From Solea solea (Eukaryota; Chordata; Actinopteri; Pleuronectiformes; Soleidae), in the NCBI RefSeq assembly GCF_958295425.1, contig NC_081149.1, forward strand, positions 5,113,194-5,177,193: DNA of 64,000 nucleotides, written 5' to 3'. Of this stretch, positions 48,452-61,372 are shown piece by piece. The notes under the pieces were generated by a model. That model saw nothing but the letters and a program-made list of their open reading frames with translations, searched no databases and was not told where the DNA came from. Position numbers and translations under genes: made by a program. The first letter of the stretch is position 1. The number at the start of each line of letters is the position of its first letter.

Positions 48452-48479
48452 AAGTGTTTGATTTGAAGATGTTTAAATT

Positions 48480-49260
48480 ATTTAGAGCTTAAATCACATT
48501 TTTACTCTCACAGTTTTTGACTTTTATTTGAGTTTTTTCATCATTTGGAAAGTTTATCTCATAATATTAACAATCCCACTCATAATAACTTGACTTGTTT
48601 GATCATTTTGAATGTTTAATCTAATGTCCCAATATTTGGACTTTTTTTCTAAATCAAATTATTTTATGATTCATCTTATTTCACCATTTTACTTCATTAT
48701 TAAGACTTTTTTTCAAACATTTCAGACACTTTGTATCTCATCATTTCAACTATTTAATCTAACATTTGATTTCTGTCGATTATTTTGAAACTTTTATCAC
48801 ATTTCTTCAACAGTTTGTCTCATAAATGATGTTAATGTTTATTCTCACAATTTCCAGTTTTGATCTCATTATTATGACTTTTTTTTTAATCTAATATCTT
48901 TGATTCATTTCATAATTTTGAGTTTTGTTTCCAGGTTTTTTTCCCTCAATATTTGGAGAGTTGAGCCTTTTTTTCAGATGTCATCATTCCAACATTTTAG
49001 CTCAATATTGTTGACTTATTTCTTCATTTCGAACTTTTATCAAATCTTTCACATTTTTGAATCTGATTATTTCATTTTCCATCTCATAATCTCAACATTT
49101 TGAACTCATTGACTTTAGGACTTTATATTAATTTCACGACTGTTTCTCTCACAATGTTGACATTTTATTTCCTAAACCTTGATTCTTTATTATTAATTTC
49201 CCAGTTTTTAATCTCATAATCTCACAGTTTTGACACGTTGTGTCTCATAAATTTGACCGT
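48480..49260 (+). repeat. Degenerate TTTATCTCATAATTTTGA repeats, plus orientation
   Basis: Same family as in the cyclin introns, continuing upstream of the gene. Confidence 0.75.
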
Positions 49261-49719
49261 TTATCTTATAATTGTGTCAGAAACCTCAGAAATATGATGT
49301 CGACTCAACAGTAACTTTGTTTTGAAAGATTCAAACTCATTTAACTCGTGGGAACTTTTGGAATGAAGTCCATTTTTGGGGGGATTTATACTTCGATAAA
49401 TAAATGTTGCTGCGTGAAGCTCATATTTATGTCTTTTCGGTCTCATTGTCAAAACAACCTGTGTCCCGTCACTCTCGTGTCAGTCTGCTGCTGGTGTTTA
49501 AAGAGCACATGAAGAGGACGGACGAGCAGCCAGAGGGGAGGGCAGGGAGTGAGGGGAGGGCGGGGCCACGTATGTGCAGCAGACAGTGGAGCCGCAGCAG
49601 CTCAATGAGACGTTTTTGTGTCTCTTTACAAATCAGTGTCAGACAACAGAGGCTGACCTTCTGCTGCTGCTGCTGCTGCCACACACACACACACACACAC
49701 ACACAGTCATGATAATGAG

Positions 49720-51360
49720 AGACAAAACTGGAAATCATGAGAATAAACGTTACACAAAAGTCACCATTTATGAGACAAACAGTTGAAATCATGTGATAAA
49801 GTCTCAAAATTACAAAATGTGTCAACATTCTGAGACAAAAATCAAAAACTGTTAGATAATAAAGTTTAAATGACGAGATACAAAGTTGAAAAACTCAGAT
49901 AAATTCTTTTAAAATTATGAGATAAAATGCTGGATTGAAAAGTCCAAATATTGAGATAGAAACTGGAGATAAACTTCAACATTATGAATTTAAATGTTAA
50001 TATCATAAGATTAACATTTTAAATTATGACATGTTATTAGGAGCAGGAATGTTGAAATGATGAGATTAAAAAGTGATAATACTGAGATAAAGTTGATGAG
50101 CTAAAAATAAACAATGTTGGATTGAAAAGTTTAAATTATGAAATAAAATGTCAACATTGTGAACTTCTGAAATTATGGGATAAAAAGTTGAAAAACACAA
50201 ATAAAAGTCAGAAATTGTGAAATAAAAATGTGATTTAAGAGCTTAAAAAAGTGATTCTTTTGTATGAAAAGTCATAATTTAAACATTCCCTACACAGACA
50301 CACACACAAACACACACACACAGACACACTTGTAGACACACTTTTCACACACACACACACACACACACTCCCCGGAGGATTCCGCTGATGGTCACAGTGG
50401 GGTCGCTCCCCCCACCCCTCTCTCACTCGCTCACCCATAAGTGTGTGTGTGTGTGTGTGTGTGTGTGTCACACTTGTTACAGGTTACAGGTTTCACACAT
50501 TAAAGGTTTTCAATGACGGCTCACGTTTCAAATGAGACTTAAATGACTGAGCATCAATTATTCATGCATTCATTCATTCATTCAACGTCAGCGCCTGCAG
50601 GGATTCACCCTGTCACAGAAAATCTGATTTAAACTTTAAAAAATATATCAATTCTCTATAAAACGTGTTTGTTTTTAGGTCTAATATTAAGGTCTGAGAT
50701 AGTTTTATTTGTTTTATTGATGTTTCAGCTGTTGTTGTTTTTAACATGCTTTATAAATAAAGTTCTTCAAGACAAAAAGTCAAAATGGTGAGAGAAAGAG
50801 ACGTCGTTTGAGATAAGAATAATAATAAATATACACATGTATGAGATAAATATTCATAATTACACGAGTAAAAAGTCATGGATTCAACACAACGTCTCAT
50901 AAAATGTGATTTTAACTTTTCTGCTTATTTTGAAAAATAGAAAAAAAACATTCTGGCTTCGTCTTTTTTTTCATGGAAAGTCAAAATTTTACAAAATTTA
51001 AGGTAAAAAACAAAATCATAAAAGTCGAGGAAAAGATTGAAATTGAGATAAATATTCATAGGTTCAAAGGTTCAAACGATGAGATAAAACGCCAGAATTT
51101 ACAATAAAAATACAGAATTATACGATAAAGCGTCGGGTGGCGACAAAAAGGTTCAGATTATGAGAGAAACAGTGGAAATGACAAAAAAGTCGACAGAGCT
51201 TCGGATTAAGAAGAGGTAAATGTTCATAATTATCATATAAAAGTGAAATATTTGACATAAAAACACACGCGTGTATAATTAAAAGTCATATTTTGACCTA
51301 AAGACATACTATTAATAGTTATGTGATTAAAAGTTTGAGATTTAATCCAGAAATGACTTT
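49720..51360 (-). repeat. Same repeat family in inverted orientation
   Basis: Units such as AATTATGAGATAAAATGTC are the reverse complement of those left of 49.3 kb; the orientation flips across a CTG/CA microsatellite at about 49,663-49,706. Confidence 0.75.
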
Positions 51361-51491
51361 GATTTGACGTTAAATCCCATGAAAGCACCAGTTAATCCAG
51401 TTCCCTGTGATTACAACATAAACAGATTCATGTCAGGGATTAATTCTGGGGATTAACTTGTAAACATGGGGGGGGGGGGAAACAAGATTAT

Positions 51492-51672
51492 AAAAATAAC
51501 TAGTACTGAAAATAACTAGTACCGCGCGCGGTTCTGAACGGGTTCGAGCCGACCCACGCGGGTCGCCGTGTGCCACGGCTCCCCGCGTGCCTCGCGCTCT
51601 CACCCGTTCATTCACCGTGCGCGGTACTAGTTATTTTCAGTACTAGTTATTTTCAGTACTAGTTATTTTCAG
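51492..51672. repeat. GC-rich spacer hairpin, copy 1
   Basis: Inverted arms of 24 nt (beginning GAAAATAACTAG on the left) enclose a GC-rich core with further nested complementary pairs (GAACGGGT/ACCCGTTC, CACGCGGG/CCCGCGTG, CCGTG/CACGG). Flanked by 16-bp AGTACTAGTTATTTTC repeats, three on the right. The right arm has one mismatch (CCGTGCGCGG). Confidence 0.85.
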
Positions 51673-53908
51673 CGGCGTCCCTGCGCATGTCGTTCCAAAT
51701 TTCGAGGGGGATCGGGCAACGTATGGCAAAGTTATAGGGCACTTCCTGTTTAAAATGGCAGACTTCCTGTTCGGTCAAGTGCGTGTCCGTAAACGTGTTC
51801 AGTGAACTTCCCTTGTCTTACATATCAAGTTTTGTGCAGATCGGACAATCTTAGAGTTTACTTCCTGTTTCGGGCATTCCACTTCCTGTTGGGAGGTCAC
51901 CTTTTGCAGACATGCTCAGGACAGGTCCCTGGTGTCACATATAAGGTTTTGTGCAAATCGGACAATGTACTGCAAAGTTAGAGGGCACTTCCTGTTTAAA
52001 ATGGCCAACTTCCTGTTCATCTCTGGAAACATGTTCAGGGAAGGTCCCGTAACTCACATATCTAGTTTTGTGTCAATCGGACAATGTAAGACTTTACTTC
52101 CTGTTTCGGGCATTCCACTTCCTGTTGGGAGGTGACCTTTTACGGACATGCTCAGGACAGGTCCTTGGTGTCACATATAAGATTTTGTGCAAATCGGACA
52201 ACGTACGGCAAAGTTAGAGGGCACTTCCTGTTTAAAATGGCCGACTTCCTGTTCGTCTCCGGAAACATGTTCAGGGAAGGTCCCGTAACTCACATATCTA
52301 GTTTCGTGTCAATCGGACAATGTAAGACTTTACTTCCTGTTTCGGGCGTTCCACTTCCTGTAGGGAGGTGACCTTTTACGGACATGTTGAGGAAGGGTCT
52401 GGGGTCCCACATACTAAGTTTCAAGCGGATACAACAATCCCTGTTGGAGCAGCATCAAAAACTATAAATGTAATTCTGTCTGCTGTCACCAGGGGGCGCT
52501 GTATTTGAAAATGAATATTTTCATATAGACGTGTTCAGGGCCGGACTGTCATCAATCCTTGCAAGTTTGGTTCAGATCGGACCAGGATTAGCAAAGTTGT
52601 AACAGTATGTTTTTTTAGAATTTTCTACCACCACCAGGAGGCGCTGTTTTCAAAATGTACCGTTTCAGCAACTAACCATCATCAACTATAGCAAGTTTGG
52701 TTGGGATCAGACCTTCCATCGCGAAGTTATAAGAGTTTCATTGTCTGTTATGAAAAATTATTATTATCTCCAATTTTGGCGCCCCCTATCTCGTACGCCA
52801 TACAATATTTTAAAAAGCTTTTGATAACTTTTGATGCTCAACTCGTCCACATTGATCTCACCAAGTTTGAAGGTGATCGCACAAAAGCTCTAGGAGGAGA
52901 TAATTGAAATACAAGCTGTCATATTGTCTGCTGTCACCAGGGGGCGCTGTTTTCGAAATTGAATATTTTCATATAGACGTCTTTAGGGCCGGACTATCAT
53001 CAATCCTAGCAAGTTTGGTTCAGATCGGACCAGGATTTGCGAAGTTGTAGCAGTTTGATTTTTTGTCCCAAAAATCCGACTTTGCGTCGTTGCCATGGCA
53101 ACACCGTTAAACGATTTGTCGTCATATTGATCACGCATCATCTACCATGTGTTTTGACTGTTGTCACCAATTTTGAGTGCGGTACGATTATCTGTGTAAA
53201 AGTTATTCCCGAAATCGTAAAAAAACTTTTTTTTTGTGTATTTTCTTTCACCACAAGGAGGCGCTGTTTTCAAACTTCACCGTTTTTTCATAGACGTCTT
53301 CAGCCATGGCCCATCATCAATGGTAGCAAGTTTGGTTCGGATCGGACCTTCCATCGCAAAGTTATAAGAGTTTTGTTTTTCTGATGCGAAACATCAGAAT
53401 CATCACGAACTTTGCCGCCCCCTATCTCGTGCGCCGTGCGACATTTGAAAAAACTTTTGATACCGTGAGCTCCTCAACTGGTCCACAGGGACCTCACCAA
53501 GTTTGAAGGTGATCGCACGAAAACTCTAGGAGGAGTTAGTTCAAATACCATTGCTGCGAATTCGCCAAAATCGCCAAAAAATGGCCAATCAACCCAAGAT
53601 GGCGGATTTCCTGTTGGGTTTGGATCATGGTCATAATGTAATTTTTTCTTCATCCTGACCCACTACACATGTGTACCGAATTTCGTGCATGTGCGATATT
53701 TGTGTTGGTCATGGTGAATTTGGACAGGTGGCGCCGCACTTATTGGCCCCTCCCACATTCAATTTTGGACGCACATTCCCCGAACCTTTTTCAGACGTAA
53801 ATTTACACCACGATTGATGCGGTCACAAAAATCTGTGAGTTTTGGGGTATGGGAAAGGCCTCAAAAAGGCGATTTACTTTAAGGAATAATAAGAATAATA
53901 ATAATAAT

Positions 53909-54073
53909 GAAAATAACTAGTACCGCGCGCGGTTCTGAACGGGTTCGAGCCGACCCACGCGGGTCGCCGTGTGCCACGGCTCCCCGCGTGCCTCGCGCTC
54001 TCACCCGTTCATTCACCGCGCGCGGTACTAGTTATTTTCAGTACTAGTTATTTTCAGTACTAGTTATTTTCAG
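53909..54073. repeat. GC-rich spacer hairpin, copy 2
   Basis: Same element with perfectly matching CCGCGCGCGG arm cores and three right-hand 16-bp repeats; inserted directly after the AAT microsatellite that ends unit 1. Confidence 0.85.
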
Positions 54074-56329
54074 CGGCGTCCCTTCGCATGTCGTTCCAAA
54101 TTTCGAGGGGGATCGGGCAACGTATGACAAAGTTATAGGGCACTTCCTGTTTAAAATGGCAGACTTCCTGTTCGGTCAAGTGCGTGTACGTAAACATGTT
54201 CAGGGAACTTCCCCTGTCTTACATATCAAGTTTTGTGCAGATCGGATAATCTTAGAGTTTACTTCCTGTTTCGGGCATTCCACTTCCTGTTGGGAGGTCA
54301 TCTCTTGCAGACATGCTCAGGACAGGTCCCTGGTGTCACATAAAAGGTTTCGTGCAAATCGGACAACGTACGGCAAAGTTAGAGGGCACTTCCTGTTTAA
54401 AATCGCCAACTTCCTGTTCGTCTCCGTAAACGTGTTCAGGGAAGTTCCCATGTCTTACATATCAAGTTTTGTTCAGATCGGACAATGTAAGACTTTACTT
54501 CCTGTTTCGGGCGTTCCACTTCCTGTAGGGAGGTGACCTTTTACGGACATGCTCAGGACAGGTCCCTGGTGTCACATATAAGGTTTTGTGCAGATCGGAC
54601 AACGTACGGCAAAGTTAGAGGGCACTTCCTGTTTAAAATGGCCGACTTCCTGTTCGGTCAACGGCGTCTCCGTAAACATGTTCAGGGAAGGTCCAGTAAC
54701 TCACATATCTAGTTTCGTGTCAATCGGACAATGTAAGACTTTACTTCCTGTTTCGGGCGTTCCACTTCCTGTAGGGAGGTGACCTTTTACGGACATGTTG
54801 AGGAAGGGTCTGGGGTCCCACATACTAAGTTTCAAGTGGATACAACAATCCCTGTTGGAGCAGCATCAAAAACTATAAATGTAATTCTGTCTGCTGTCAC
54901 CAGGGGGCGCTGTATTTGAAAATGAATATTTTCATATAGACGTGTTCAGGGCCGGACTGTCATCAATCCTTGCAAGTTTGGTTCAGATCGGACCAGGATT
55001 GGCAAAGTTGTAACAGTTTGTTTTTTTAGAATTTTCTACCACCACCAGGAGGCGCTGTTTTCAAAATGTACCATTTCAGCAACACAGTCGTCTTCAGCAA
55101 CTAACCATCATCAACTATAGCAAGTTTGGTTGGGATCAGACCTTCCATCGCGAAGTTATAAGAGTTTCATTGTCTGTTATGAAAAATTATTATTATCTCC
55201 AATTTTGGCGCCCCCTATCTCGTACGCCATACAATATTTTAAAAAGCTTTTGATAACTTTTGATGCTCAACTCGTCCACATTGATCTCACCAAGTTTGAA
55301 GGTGATCGCACAAAAGCTCTAGGAGGAGATAATTGAAATACAAGCTGTCATATTGTCTGCTGTCACCAGGGGGCGCTGTTTTCGAAATTGAATATTTTCA
55401 TATAGACGTCTTTAGGGCCGGACTATCATCAATCCTAGCAAGTTTGGTTCAGATCGGACCAGGATTCACGAAGTTGTAGCAGTTTGATTTTTTGTCCCAA
55501 AAATCCGACTTTGCGTCGTTGCCATGGCAACACCGTTAAACGATTTGTCGTCATATTGATCACGCATCATCTACCATGTGTTTTGACTGTTGTCACCAAT
55601 TTTGAGTGCGGTACGATTATCTGTGTAAAAGTTATTCCCGAAATCGTAAAAAAACTTTTTTTTGGTGTATTTTCTTTCACCACAAGGAGGCGCTGTTTTC
55701 AAACTTCACCGTTTTTTCATAGACGTCTTCAGCCATGGCCCATCATCAATCATAGCAAGTTTGGTTCGGATCGGACCTTCCATCGCAAAGTTATAAGAGT
55801 TTTGTTTTTCTGATGCGAAACATCAGAATCATCACGAACTTTGCCGCCCCCTATCTCGTGCGCCGTGCGACATTTGAAAAAACTTTTGATACCGTGAGCT
55901 CCTCAACTGGTCCACAGGGACCTCACAAAGTTTGAAGGTGATCGCACGAAAACTCTAGGAGGAGTTGGTTCAAATACCATTGCTGCGAATTCGCCAAAAT
56001 CGCCAAAAAATCGCCAATCAACCCAAGATGGCGGATTTCCTGTTGGGTTTGGATCATGGTCATAATGTAATTTTTTCTTCATCCTGACCCACTACACATG
56101 TGTACCGAATTTCGTGCATGTGCGATATTTGTGTTGGTCATGGTGAATTTGGACAGGTGGCGCCGCACTTATTGGCCCCTCCCACATTCAATTTTCGACG
56201 CACATTCCCCGAACCTTTTTCAGACGTAAATTTACACCAGGATTGATGCGGTCACAAAAATTGGTGAGTTTTGGGGTATGGGAAAGGCCTCAAAAAGGCA
56301 ATTCATTTGGGGGAATAATAAGAATAATA

Positions 56330-56493
56330 ATAATAACTAGTACCGCGCGCGGTTCTGAACGGGTTCGAGCCGACCCACGCGGGTCGCCGTGTGCCACGGC
56401 TCCCCGCGTGCCTCGCGCTCTCACCCGTTCATTCACCGCGCGCGGTACTAGTTATTTTCAGTACTAGTTATTTTCAATACTAGTTATTTTCAG
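56330..56493. repeat. GC-rich spacer hairpin, copy 3
   Basis: Same element with a shortened left arm (the GAAA start is replaced by ATAAT) and one variant right-hand repeat (TTTTCAATAC). Confidence 0.85.
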
Positions 56494-58755
56494 CGGCGTC
56501 CCCGCGCATGTCGATCCAAATTTCGGGGGGGGATCGGGCAACGTATGACAAAGTTATAGGGCACTTCCTGTTTAAAATGGCAGACTTCCTGTTCGGTCAA
56601 GTGCGTGTACGTAAACGTGTTCAGGGAACTTCCCTTGTCTTACATATCAAGTTTTGTGCAGATCGGATAATCTTAGAGTTTACTTCCTGTTTCGGGCATT
56701 CCACTTCCTGTTGGGAGGTCATCTCTTGCAGACATGCTCAGGACAGGTCCCTGGTGTCACATAAAATGTTTCGTGCAAATCAGACAACGTACGGCAAAGT
56801 TAGAGGGCACTTCCTGTTTAAAATGGCCAACTTCCTGTTCGTCTCCGTAAACGTGTTCAGGGAAGTTCCCTTGTCTTACATATCAAGTTTTGTTCAGATC
56901 GGACAATGTAAGACTTTACTTCCTGTTTCGGGCGTTCCACTTCCTGTAGGGAGGTGACCTTTTACGGACATGCTCAGGACAGGTCCCTTAACTCACATAT
57001 AAGGTTTTGTGCAGATCGGACAACGTACGGCAAAGTTAGAGGGCACTTCCTGTTTAAAATGGCCGACTTCCTGTTCGGTCAACGGCGTCTCCGTAAACAT
57101 GTTCAGGGAAGGTCTGGTAACTCACATATCTAGTTTCGTGTCAATCGGACAATGTAAGACTTTACTTCCTGTTTCGGGCGTTCCACTTCCTGTAGGGAGG
57201 TGACCTTTTACGGACATGTTGAGGAAGGGTCTGGGGTCCCACATACTAAGTTTCAAGTGGATACAACAATCCCTGTTGGAGCAGCATCAAAAACTATAAA
57301 TGTAATTCTGTCTGCTGTCACCAGGGGGCGCTGTATTTGAAAATGAATATTTTCATATAGACGTGTTCAGGGCCGGACTGTCATCAATCCTTACAAGTTT
57401 GGTTCAGATCGGACCAGGATTGGCAAAGTTGTAACAGTTTGTTTTTTTAGAATTTTCTACCACCACCAGGAGGCGCTGTTTTCAAAATGTACCGTTTCAG
57501 CAACATAGTCGTCTTCAGCAACTAACCATCATCAACTATAGCAAGTTTGGTTGGGATCAGACCTTCCATCGCGAAGTTATAAGAGTTTCATTGTCTGTTA
57601 TGAAAAATTATTATTATCTCCAATTTTGGCGCCCCCTATCTCGTACGCCATACAATATTTTAAAAAGCTTTTGATAACTTTTGATGCTCAACTCGTCCAC
57701 ATTGATCTCACCAAGTTTGAAGGTGATCGCACAAAAGCTCTAGGAGGAGATAATTGAAATACAAGCTGTCATATTGTCTACTGTCACCAGGGGGCGCTGT
57801 TTTCGAAATTTAATATTTTCATATAGACGTCTTTAGGGCCGGACTATCATCAATCCTAGCAAGTTTGGTTCAGATCGGACCAGGATTCACGAAGTTGTAG
57901 CAGTTTGATTTTTTGTCCCAAAAATCCGACTTTGCGTCGTTGCCATGGCAACACCGTTAAACGATTTGTCGTCATATTGATCACGCATCATCTACCATGT
58001 GTTTTGACTGTTGTCACCAATTTTGAGTGCGGTACGATTATCTGTGTAAAAGTTATTCCCGAAATCGTAAAAAAACTTTTTTTTTGTGTATTTTCTTTCA
58101 CCACAAGGAGGCGCTGTTTTCAAACTTCACCGTTTTTTCATAGACGTCTTCAGCCATGGCCCATCATCAATGGTAGCAAGTTTGGTTCGGATCGGACCTT
58201 CCATCGCAAAGTTATAAGAGTTTTGTTTTTCTGATGCGAAACATCAGAATCATCACGAACTTTGCCGCCCCCTATCTCGTGCGCCATGCGACATTTGAAA
58301 AAACCTTTGATACCGTGAGCTCCTCAACTGGTCCACAGGGACCTCACCAAGTTTGAAGGTGATCGCACGAAAACTCTAGGAGGAGTTAGTTCAAATACCA
58401 TTGCTGCGAATTCGCCAAAATCGCCAAAAAATGGCCAATCAACCCAAGATGGCGGATTTCCTGTTGGGTTTGGATCATGGTCATAATGTAATTTTTTCTT
58501 CATCCTGACCCACTACACATGTGTACCGAATTTCGGGCATGTGCGATATTTGTGTTGGTCATGGTGAATTTGGACAGGTGGCGCCGCACTTATTGGCCCC
58601 TCCCACATTCAATTTTCGACGCACATTCCCCGAACCTTTTTCAGACGTAAATTTACACCACGATTGATGCGGTCACAAAAATCTGTGAGTTTTGGGGTAT
58701 GGGAAAGGCCTCAAAAAGGCAATTTACTTTAAGGAATAATAAGAATAATAATAAT

Positions 58756-58952
58756 AAAAATAACTAGTACTGAAAATAACTAGTACCGCGCGCGGTTCTG
58801 AACGGGTTCGAGCCGACCCACGCGGGTCGCCGTGTGCCACGGCTCCCCGCGTGCCTCGCGCTCTCACCCGTTCATTCACCGCGCGCGGTACTAGTTATTT
58901 TCAGTACTAGTTATTTTCAGTACTAGTTATTTTCAGTACTAGTTATTTTCAG
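58756..58952. repeat. GC-rich spacer hairpin, copy 4
   Basis: Same element with two left and four right copies of the 16-bp repeat, the longest version in the array. Confidence 0.85.
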
Positions 58953-61210
58953 CGGCGTCCCCGCGCATGTCGTTCCAAATTTCGAGGGGGATCAGGCAAC
59001 GTATGGCAAAGTTATAGGGCACTTCCTGTTTAAAATGGCAGACTTCCTGTTCGGTCAAGTGCGTGTCCGTAAACGTGTTCAGGGAACTTCCCTTGTCTTA
59101 CATATCAAGTTTTGTGCAGATCGGACAATCTTAGAGTTGACTTCCTGTTTCGGGCATTCCACTTCCTGTTGGGAGGTCATCTCTTGCAGACATGCTCAGG
59201 ACAGGTCCCTGGTGTCACATAAAAGGTTTCGTGAAAATCGGACAACGTACGGCAAAGTTAGAGGGCACTTCCTGTTTAAAATGGCCAACTTCCTGTTCGT
59301 CTCTGGAAACATGTTCAGGGAAGGTCCCATAACTCACATATCTAGTTTTGTGTCAATCGGACAATGTAAGACTTTACTTCCTGTTTCGGGCGTTCCACTT
59401 CCTGTAGGGAGGTGACCTTATACCGACATGCTCAGGACAGGTCCCTGGTGTCACATATAAGGTTTTGTGCAGATCGGACAATGTACGGCAAAGTTAGAAG
59501 GCACTTCCTGTTTAAAATGGCCGACTTCCTGTTCGGTCAATGGCGTCTCCGTAAACATATTCAGGGAAGGTCCCGTAACTCACATATCTAGTTTCGTGTC
59601 AATCGTACTATGTAAGACTTTACTTCCTGTTTCGGGCGTTCTACTTCCTGTAGGGAGGTGACCTTTTACGGACATGTTGAGGAAGGGTCTGGGGTCCCAC
59701 ATACTAAGTTTCAAGTGGATACAACAATCCCTGTTGGAGCAGCATCAAAAACTATAAATGTAATTCTGTCTGCTGTCACCAGAGGGCGCTGTATTTGAAA
59801 ATGAATATTTTCATATAGACGTGTTCAGGGCCGGACTGTCATCAATCCTTGCAAGTTTGGTTCAGATCGGACCAGGATTGGCAAAGTTGTAACAGTTTCC
59901 TTTTTTAGAATTTTCTACCACCACCAGGAGGCGCTGTTTTCAAAATGTACCGTTTCAGCTATACAGTCGTCTTCAGCAACTAACCATCATCAACTATAGC
60001 AAGTTTGGTTGGGATCAGACCTTCCATCGCGAAGTTATAAGAGTTTAATTGTCTGTTGTGAAAAATTATTATTATCTCCAATTTTGGCGCCCCCTATCTC
60101 GTACGCCATACAATATTTTAAAAAGCTTTTGATAACTTTTGAAGCTCAACTCGTCCACATTGATCTCACCAAGTTTGAAGGTGATCGCACAAAAGCTCTA
60201 GGAGGAGATAATTGAAATACAAGCTGTCATATTGTCTGCTGTCACCAGGGGGCGCTGTTTTCGAAATTGAATATTTTCATATAGACGTCTTTAGGGCCGG
60301 ACTGTCATCAATCCTAGCCAGTTTGGTTCAGATCGGACCAGGATTCACGAAGTTGTAGCAGTTTGATTTTTTGTCCAAAAAATCCGACTTTGCGTCGTTG
60401 CCATGGCAACACCGTTAAACGATTTGTCGTCATATTGATCACGCATCATCTACCATGTGTTTTGACTGTTGTCACCAATTTTGAGTGCCGTACGATTATC
60501 TGTGTAAAAGTTATTCCCGAAATCGTAAAAAAACTTTTTTTTTGTGTATTTTCTTTCACCACAAGGAGGCGCTGTTTTCAAACTTCACCGTTTTTTCATA
60601 GACGTCTTCAGCCATGGCCCATCATCAATCATAGCAAGTTTGGTTCGGATCGGACCTTCCATCGCAAAGTTATAAGAGTTTTTTTTTTCTGATGCGAAAC
60701 ATCAGAATCATCACGAACTTTGCCGCCCCCTATCTCGTGCGCCGTGCAACATTTGAAAAAGCTTTTGATACCGTGAGCTCCTCAACTGGTCCACAGGGAC
60801 CTCACCAAGTTTGAAGGTGATCGCACGAAAACTCTAGGAGGAGTTAGTTCAAATACCATTGCTGCGAATTCGCCAAAATCGCCAAAAAATGGCCAATCAA
60901 CCCAAGATGGCGGATTTCCTGTTGGGTTTGGATCATGGTCATAATGTAATTTTTTCTTCATCCCGACCTTCTACACATGTGTACCGAATTTCGTGAATGT
61001 GCGATAATTGTGTTGGTCATGGTGAATTTGGACAGGTGGCGCCGCACTTATTGGCCCCTCCCACATTCAATTTTTGACGCACATTCCCCGAACCTTTTTC
61101 AGACGTAAATTTACACCAGGATTGATGCGGTCACAAAAATTGGTGAGTTTTGGGGTATGGGAAAGGCCTCAAAAAGGCAATTCATTTGGGGGAATAATAA
61201 GAATAATAAT

Positions 61211-61372
61211 AATAACTAGTACTGAAAATAACTAGTACCGCGCGCGGTTCTGAACGGGTTCGAGCCGACCCACGCGGGTCGCCGTGTGCCACGGCTCCCC
61301 GCGTGCCTCGCGCTCTCACCCGTTCATTCACCGCGCGCGGTACTAGTTATTTTCAGTACTAGTTATTTTCAG
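61211..61372. repeat. GC-rich spacer hairpin, copy 5
   Basis: Same element with two left and two right 16-bp repeats. No hairpin follows unit 5, so the array ends without one. Confidence 0.85.

Noticed and set aside
51540..51560. tRNA B-box-like GGTTCGAGCC inside the spacer hairpin
   Set aside because: The match to the B-box consensus is incomplete, no A box is seen at the right distance, and the segment is explained by hairpin pairing.
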